From Pseudomonas typographi (GTDB taxonomy: Bacteria; Pseudomonadota; Gammaproteobacteria; Pseudomonadales; Pseudomonadaceae): a stretch of DNA of 64,000 bases. This document shows, in pieces, positions 59,720 through 64,000 of this stretch (position 1 is its first letter; each line of letters begins with the position of its first letter). Location of the stretch: NCBI RefSeq assembly GCF_014694385.1, contig NZ_JAAOCA010000006.1:124001-188000 (forward strand). Reading direction: 5' to 3'. Both the position numbers and the translations under genes were made by a program. Under the pieces are notes generated by a model, which was given only the letters and a program-made list of their open reading frames with translations, ran no database searches and was not told where the DNA came from.

Positions 59720-59747
59720 CTATTAATCAATCGATTAACTAATGCAA
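59720..59747 (-). promoter_or_regulatory. promoter with palindromic operator before the permease operon
   Basis: On the minus strand, TTGCAT (59747-59742), a 16-bp spacer and TAATAG (59725-59720) form a plausible sigma70 promoter. TTAATC-N4-GATTAA (59723-59738) sits within the spacer and touches the -10. The surrounding DNA is GC-rich, so this AT-rich palindrome stands out as a likely repressor site. Confidence 0.6.
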
Positions 59748-59750
59748 GTG

Positions 59751-60551
59751 CTAAGCGCGCCCGGCCGAGGAAATAACCTTCGACAAAAACGCCCGGGTAC
59801 GTGGCTGGCGCGGCTGCTCGAACAACACCTGGGGGCTGGCGACCTCCACCACCACGCCTTGGTCCATGAACGCGACCTTGCTCGCCACTTCCCGGGCGAA
59901 GGCCATTTCATGGGTCACCACCAGCATGGTCATGCCTTCGCTGGCCAAATCGCGCATCACATCGAGCACTTCCCCCACCAGCTCCGGGTCCAGGGCGCTG
60001 GTAGGCTCATCGAACAGCATCAACCTGGGTTTCATCGCCAGCGCCCGGGCGATGGCTACCCGCTGCTGCTGGCCCCCGGAAAGCTGGCGCGGATAGGCGT
60101 CGAGCCGGTGCGCCAAGCCTACCCGGGTCAGCAACTGCCGGGCGTTTTCCATCGCCAACTCCCGGGGCTCGCCCTTTACCTGGACGGGCGCTTCGGCAAC
60201 GTTCTGTAGGGCCGTCATATGCCCGAACAGGTTAAAACGCTGGAACACCATGCCGATGCGCGCACGCCGCGCGGCGATCTCCGCATCGCGCAGTTCGTAC
60301 AAGCGCTGGCCGGCCCGGCGATAGCCGACCATCTCGCCATCGACATAGAGCGCGCCGCCGTCGATTTTTTCCAGGTGGTTGATGCAACGCAAAAACGTCG
60401 ATTTGCCAGAGCCCGACGGGCCGATCAGGCAAGCCACCTCCCCTTGCTCGATGGCAAGGTCCACGCCGCGCAAGACTTCCTGGCCCTTGAAACGCTTGAG
60501 CACCTGCCGGGCGCAAATCACAGGAGGCTGGCTGGAAAGGGTTTCATTCAT
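59751..60551 (-). CDS. polar amino-acid-type ABC transporter ATPase (GlnQ/HisP-like)
   Basis: A 266-residue ATPase. Walker [11 protein letters not shown]-loop [18 protein letters not shown], signature LSGGQQQR, Walker [14 protein letters not shown] and His in VVTHEM. The polar amino acid family energises import of amino acids, opines or betaine-like solutes. It precedes the permease on the same strand but may have a separate promoter. Divergent from the SDR. Confidence 0.92.
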   Translation of the reverse strand: MNETLSSQPPVICARQVLKRFKGQEVLRGVDLAIEQGEVACLIGPSGSGKSTFLRCINHLEKIDGGALYVDGEMVGYRRAGQRLYELRDAEIAARRARIGMVFQRFNLFGHMTALQNVAEAPVQVKGEPRELAMENARQLLTRVGLAHRLDAYPRQLSGGQQQRVAIARALAMKPRLMLFDEPTSALDPELVGEVLDVMRDLASEGMTMLVVTHEMAFAREVASKVAFMDQGVVVEVASPQVLFEQPRQPRTRAFLSKVISSAGRA

Positions 60552-60657
60552 CTGGTGTCACTCCGGTGTGGGGCAGCCAGCGTGTTCATCACCCTGGCGC
60601 CGAACTTGCAAAGTCACGCTTGAACGCCGAATCCCTCGGCCTTTCTGGAAAACTCCC

Positions 60658-61446
60658 ATGACGCATGAAACCGTTGTATCGACCCGCATGGCCGGGCGCG
60701 TGGCGCTGGTCAGCGGTGGTGCCAAGGGCATTGGCCGCGCCATCGCCTTGCAATTGGCGGCCGAAGGCGCCGACGTTGCCATTGCCGTGCGCAGCGACCG
60801 TGATGCGGCAGAGACCACCGCCGCGCAAATCCGCGCATTGGGGCGCCGGGCCCTGGTCTGCTTGTGCGACCTCACCGACGCCGCCGCCGTTACCGCCCTG
60901 GTGGCCGAAGTCGAAAGCGGCCTCGGCCCGATCGCCTTGCTGGTCAACAATGCCGGCACTAACGGGGCCGCCCCGTTGCTGGAGCTGACCGAACAACGCT
61001 GGGATGCCGTAGTGGCAGGCAACCTTAAGTCGTGCTTTTTGCTCAGCGTTGCCACGGCACGCGCCATGGCCTCACGCAATTTGGGTGCCATCGTCAATAT
61101 TGCTGGCGCCTCGGCGCACCGTTCCTACCCTGGCGCGGGGGCCTATGGGCCGAGCAAGGCAGCGGTGGTCAGCCTTACGGTGCAGATGTCGTTGGAATGG
61201 GCAGCCCTGGGCATTCGAGTCAACGGTGTCAGCCCCGGGCCGATCCGCGAGGCGGCCAGTGGCTGGCAGGCCCGTGAACCCGCGCTGGCCGAGGAAGTCA
61301 CGCGCCTGCCGCTGCGCCGGGCTGGCGAGCCCAGCGAGGTGGCCAAGGCGGTGGCCTACCTGGGCAGCGATGATGCCAGCTACGTGACCGGGCACATGCT
61401 CATCGTCGACGGCGGTAGCGTGAACACATGGTACCTGGCGGGCTAA
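60658..61446 (+). CDS. SDR-family oxidoreductase
   Basis: A 262-residue classical short-chain dehydrogenase. Cofactor motif VSGGAKGIGRAIAL, NNAG, catalytic Ser/Tyr/Lys in AGASAHRSYPGAGAYGPSKAA, and VNGVSPGPI. The substrate is unknown. The open frame upstream (from 60379) is antisense to the ATPase gene, so I start at 60658 (MTHETVV). It is the only plus-strand gene of the cluster. Confidence 0.9.
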   Translation: MTHETVVSTRMAGRVALVSGGAKGIGRAIALQLAAEGADVAIAVRSDRDAAETTAAQIRALGRRALVCLCDLTDAAAVTALVAEVESGLGPIALLVNNAGTNGAAPLLELTEQRWDAVVAGNLKSCFLLSVATARAMASRNLGAIVNIAGASAHRSYPGAGAYGPSKAAVVSLTVQMSLEWAALGIRVNGVSPGPIREAASGWQAREPALAEEVTRLPLRRAGEPSEVAKAVAYLGSDDASYVTGHMLIVDGGSVNTWYLAG

Positions 61447-61498
61447 CGGCCAAGGCCGGTGGGGCCGTGCCCAGGCCCACCGGTTAATGGTGCGGGGC

Positions 61499-63178
61499 TC
61501 AAGCACCGGCGAGGATTTCCTGTGCACAGATATAACCCCAGGTCATGTTCGGCCCCAGGGTGGTTCCCGCCCCTACCGCGCGCGTGCCAATGGGGTTGGC
61601 CATGGCCACGCCCGCGCAGTACAGGCCTTCGATGCGGCTGCCATCGCTGCGCAGCACGTGCCCGCCGGCGTCGGTACGCGGCCCGCCCTTGGTCGCCAGG
61701 AACGACCGATTGAACGATATCGCGATATAACGATGGCCCTCGATCGCTTCCAACCCCGCATGGATACGTTTGTCTTGCGCGGCGTGGGCGCCGCGGGCCG
61801 CCGCGCGGCCAAAGTCTTGGTCGACACCTTGCGCACAAAAGCCATTGAAGCGGGCAACGGTCGCTACCAGCTCATCTGCCGGCAGGCCAATCTGCGCGGC
61901 TAATGCTTCCAGGGTATCGGCCTGGGCGAGCCAGCCACGGTCAAGCCGCCAGAACCCCCATAACAGCGGCGCCCGGTGCAACAGGCGAACGTCGGAGATC
62001 ACCCAGGCCGGCAACTGCAATGGGCCGTCACCCGGGCGCTCGCGCTCATCGAGCGCCTCACCGATATTGAACGTAAACTCGTTGACGAAGCGCCGGCCAT
62101 GGCGGTTCACGATGATCGCGTTGGGCTCATAGTGAAAGAACACCGCCAGGCTGTGGGCGCGGCCCTCATAACGCCAGGGCATGGCCGGGTTGATGTTGGC
62201 CTGGTCCATATGGGCCAATTGTGCGCCCACGGCCTCAGCCATGCGCTGGCCGTCGCCTTCGTTGCTGCGGGGACTGGCGATGAAGTCCAGCGGCCCAGGA
62301 AAGTGCCGCGCCAGGCGTTCGGCATCCCACTCGAAACCGCCGCTGGCAAGGATGACCCCGCGGCGGGCGTGAACACGTAGCCAGCGCCCGCCCTGTTCGG
62401 CCCACGCCCCGCTCACCCGCCCCTCTGCATCCTGGGTCAGCTCGCTAACCCGGGCCCCCACTTCGAAGGCGCAGCCGTGCCGCTTGCAACCGGCCAGAAG
62501 GCCGAGAATGAGCGCCGCGCCTTTACTACGGGTACCGGTCAGGCTGCGCCAGATAAGCTGGGGCGCCAGCCGCAGCGCAGCGGCGAACGGGTGGTGGTAA
62601 ACGTCCAGGCCGATGATTTCCTGATAGCTGTAGCACTGCGGCAGGGGTGAAGGCCGCAGCCGCTTGGCTAGCGCACCCAAGCCCAAGCCGCGCGTGCGCA
62701 ACGAGCGCGGTGCGAGCATGCGCCCGCCTGCCTTGGCGCCCGGCAGGTGCAGCAGCGGGTCAGGCTCTGTAGTCAATGCGAAACGCAAGGGTGAATGCGC
62801 TTCGAGGCTGGCCAGCATCGGCCCGGCCTCGGCGCTGAAGCGTTGCCAGAGTAGGTCTTCGCTTTGCTGCCACCCCGGGGGGGCGCTGGCACGCAGGTAG
62901 GCCAGGGCCTCGCCGGCGCTATCAGCCAGGCCGGCGGCGCGGGCGTGGTGGTTGCCGGGGACCCAGGTCGCGCCCCCCGACATCGCACTGGTGCCGCCGA
63001 GCCACTGGGTTTTCTCCAGCACCCGCACCTTCAGCCCGCCTGCCGCGGCGGTGAGGGCGGCCGCCAGGGCGGCAGAGCCGGACCCCACCACCAGCACGTC
63101 GCACTCCAGCATTTGGTCAGGCACCGCCGGTGGCCGGGGGCGAGCCACCGCGGGGTTATCTGTGAGCCGGCCGCCCAT
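61499..63178 (-). CDS. KstD/fumarate-reductase-type FAD dehydrogenase
   Basis: A 559-residue FAD_binding_2 flavoprotein. FAD motif VLVVGSGSAALAAALTAAAGG at residue 28, GGTSAMSGGATWVPGNH, GVILASGGFEWDAE and a C-terminal YCAGVAMANPIGTRAVGAGTT. The family includes 3-ketosteroid delta-1-dehydrogenases and flavocytochrome fumarate reductases, acting on alpha-beta C-C bonds. Here it probably desaturates or saturates a pathway intermediate; the substrate is unknown. Its start is 1 nt after the binding-protein stop, so the two are co-translated. Confidence 0.87.
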   Translation of the reverse strand: MGGRLTDNPAVARPRPPAVPDQMLECDVLVVGSGSAALAAALTAAAGGLKVRVLEKTQWLGGTSAMSGGATWVPGNHHARAAGLADSAGEALAYLRASAPPGWQQSEDLLWQRFSAEAGPMLASLEAHSPLRFALTTEPDPLLHLPGAKAGGRMLAPRSLRTRGLGLGALAKRLRPSPLPQCYSYQEIIGLDVYHHPFAAALRLAPQLIWRSLTGTRSKGAALILGLLAGCKRHGCAFEVGARVSELTQDAEGRVSGAWAEQGGRWLRVHARRGVILASGGFEWDAERLARHFPGPLDFIASPRSNEGDGQRMAEAVGAQLAHMDQANINPAMPWRYEGRAHSLAVFFHYEPNAIIVNRHGRRFVNEFTFNIGEALDERERPGDGPLQLPAWVISDVRLLHRAPLLWGFWRLDRGWLAQADTLEALAAQIGLPADELVATVARFNGFCAQGVDQDFGRAAARGAHAAQDKRIHAGLEAIEGHRYIAISFNRSFLATKGGPRTDAGGHVLRSDGSRIEGLYCAGVAMANPIGTRAVGAGTTLGPNMTWGYICAQEILAGA

Positions 63179-63179
63179 C

Positions 63180-64000
63180 TCAGGGCTTAGGGTTTTGCAG
63201 AGGTTGGGTAGCGGTCAGGTTGATACCGGGGTTCGGCAGCTTGAGCGGCGCCAGGTCCCACTTTTCCATGATCCGGTCGTAATTGCCGCTGGCATGCACC
63301 GCCTTGAGCGCGGCGAGCATGGCGTTGGCCAAGTCGGTGTTTTCCCGCTTGATCACGATGCCCAAATAGAACTTCGGCATCAGGTCGGAGGTGATCACCT
63401 TGATCGGCTTGGGTGCGGCCTTTTCGATATCTTTGGCCGAGGCGGCATCGTTGACCACAAAATCCGCCCGCCCGGAATACAGCGCCATCAACACCGCGTC
63501 GGCGCTGGGGTATTGCGCCAGCTTGATCGGCGCCTTGCCAGCATTCACGCAGTGGGGCGAATACAGTTCGGTGATGGTCGGCGCAAAGTCAGTGCCCGAC
63601 TGTACAGCCGCCGTCAGGCCACAGAGCGAGAGCGGGTCTTCATTGACCTTGGCATTGTTTTTAAGGGCGTAAAAGGCGTTGGTCGCGTAGGAAAAGTCGA
63701 CGAACGTCACCTGCTTCTCGCGCTCGGGCGAGTCGGAGATGCACTCCATCGCCATGTCGTAACGCCCACTTTGCACGCCCGGGATCAAGCCATCGAAGGC
63801 AATGGACGTAGGCTCGACCTTGACCCCAAGTTTTTCGCCCATGGCGTTCCAAAGGTCCGGCTCGTACCCAACCATGGTCTTGTTGTCGGCGGCAAAGGAT
63901 TCGCACGGCGGGTAATGGGCGTCGGTGACCAAATGGATGACACCTGCCGTGCGGATCGCCTCCGGCAGCAGTGCCTGAAGCGCAGGGTCCAGGGTTTCGG
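63180..64000 (-). CDS. polar amino-acid-type ABC substrate-binding protein, 5' partial
   Basis: At least 273 residues are in frame to the window edge, which cuts off the start. Family-3 binding-protein features: YPPCESFAADNKTMVGYEPDL, FDGLIPGVQSGRYDMAM, ISDSPEREKQVTFVDFSY, and GRADFVVNDAASA. The type accepts amino acids, opines or related solutes. It most likely serves the permease and ATPase at 58726-60551. Confidence 0.9.
   Translation of the reverse strand, partial: ETLDPALQALLPEAIRTAGVIHLVTDAHYPPCESFAADNKTMVGYEPDLWNAMGEKLGVKVEPTSIAFDGLIPGVQSGRYDMAMECISDSPEREKQVTFVDFSYATNAFYALKNNAKVNEDPLSLCGLTAAVQSGTDFAPTITELYSPHCVNAGKAPIKLAQYPSADAVLMALYSGRADFVVNDAASAKDIEKAAPKPIKVITSDLMPKFYLGIVIKRENTDLANAMLAALKAVHASGNYDRIMEKWDLAPLKLPNPGINLTATQPLQNPKP

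Overview
The window is a stretch of Pseudomonas-type chromosome, most like the P. putida/P. fluorescens lineages. Evidence is the high GC content, the core gene order (hemA-prfA-prmC-moeB-murI divergent from TPR lipoprotein-lolB-ispE-tRNA-Gln-prs-rplY-pth-ychF), and the mqo, hpt/upp/uraA and hemH/photolyase blocks seen in this genus. The genus call is inference from gene order and protein resemblance; no search was run. There is no rRNA, CRISPR array, insertion sequence or prophage.

Region 1 (1-12.6 kb) is accessory: a broken halovibrin-like toxin gene with an internal duplication; an OmpA-type lipoprotein; an MBL hydrolase; a GNAT acetyltransferase whose reading frame runs without a stop into a threo-3-hydroxyaspartate ammonia-lyase; exonuclease III; a catalase-like haem protein; a divergent MocR regulator/DMT exporter pair; an FMN hydroxyacid oxidase; a short-chain fatty acid transporter; and a ketimine-reductase-type enzyme. 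Region 2 (12.6-17.1 kb) holds a 1135-residue protein that fuses a molybdopterin oxidoreductase to a flavin/NAD(P)H reductase and a C-terminal [2Fe-2S] domain, with a divergent LysR regulator. Region 3 (17.2-23 kb) is pstSCAB with a Pho box but no phoU, then a DUF1302 outer-membrane-type protein.

Region 4 (23-35.7 kb) is housekeeping: LysE exporter, 2-hydroxyacid dehydrogenase, rsmC, a yybP-ykoY manganese riboswitch with its GDT1/Mnx exporter, an SRAP protein, two small proteins, an acyltransferase, YajG lipoprotein, mqo, hpt, upp and uraA. Region 5 (35.7-42.8 kb) has hemH, a TIGR01777 epimerase, a renalase-like flavoprotein, and a DUF523/DUF1722 - LitR-type MerR - photolyase operon. Two TGTACA-N12-TGTACA-type sites mark this as a light-responsive regulon. 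Region 6 (42.3-54.7 kb) is the conserved haem/translation/cell-wall block, with a consensus promoter buried in the 3' part of ispE that would feed tRNA-Gln and prs.

Region 7 (55-64 kb) is an accessory catabolic cluster: a type III glutamine synthetase/gamma-glutamylamide synthetase relative, an aldo/keto reductase, a Rieske oxygenase, a polar amino-acid-type ABC importer (permease, ATPase, binding protein cut by the window end), an SDR and a KstD/fumarate-reductase-like flavoprotein. A palindrome sits inside the predicted promoter of the permease operon. Together they look like uptake and oxidative degradation of an unidentified, probably nitrogenous, small molecule.
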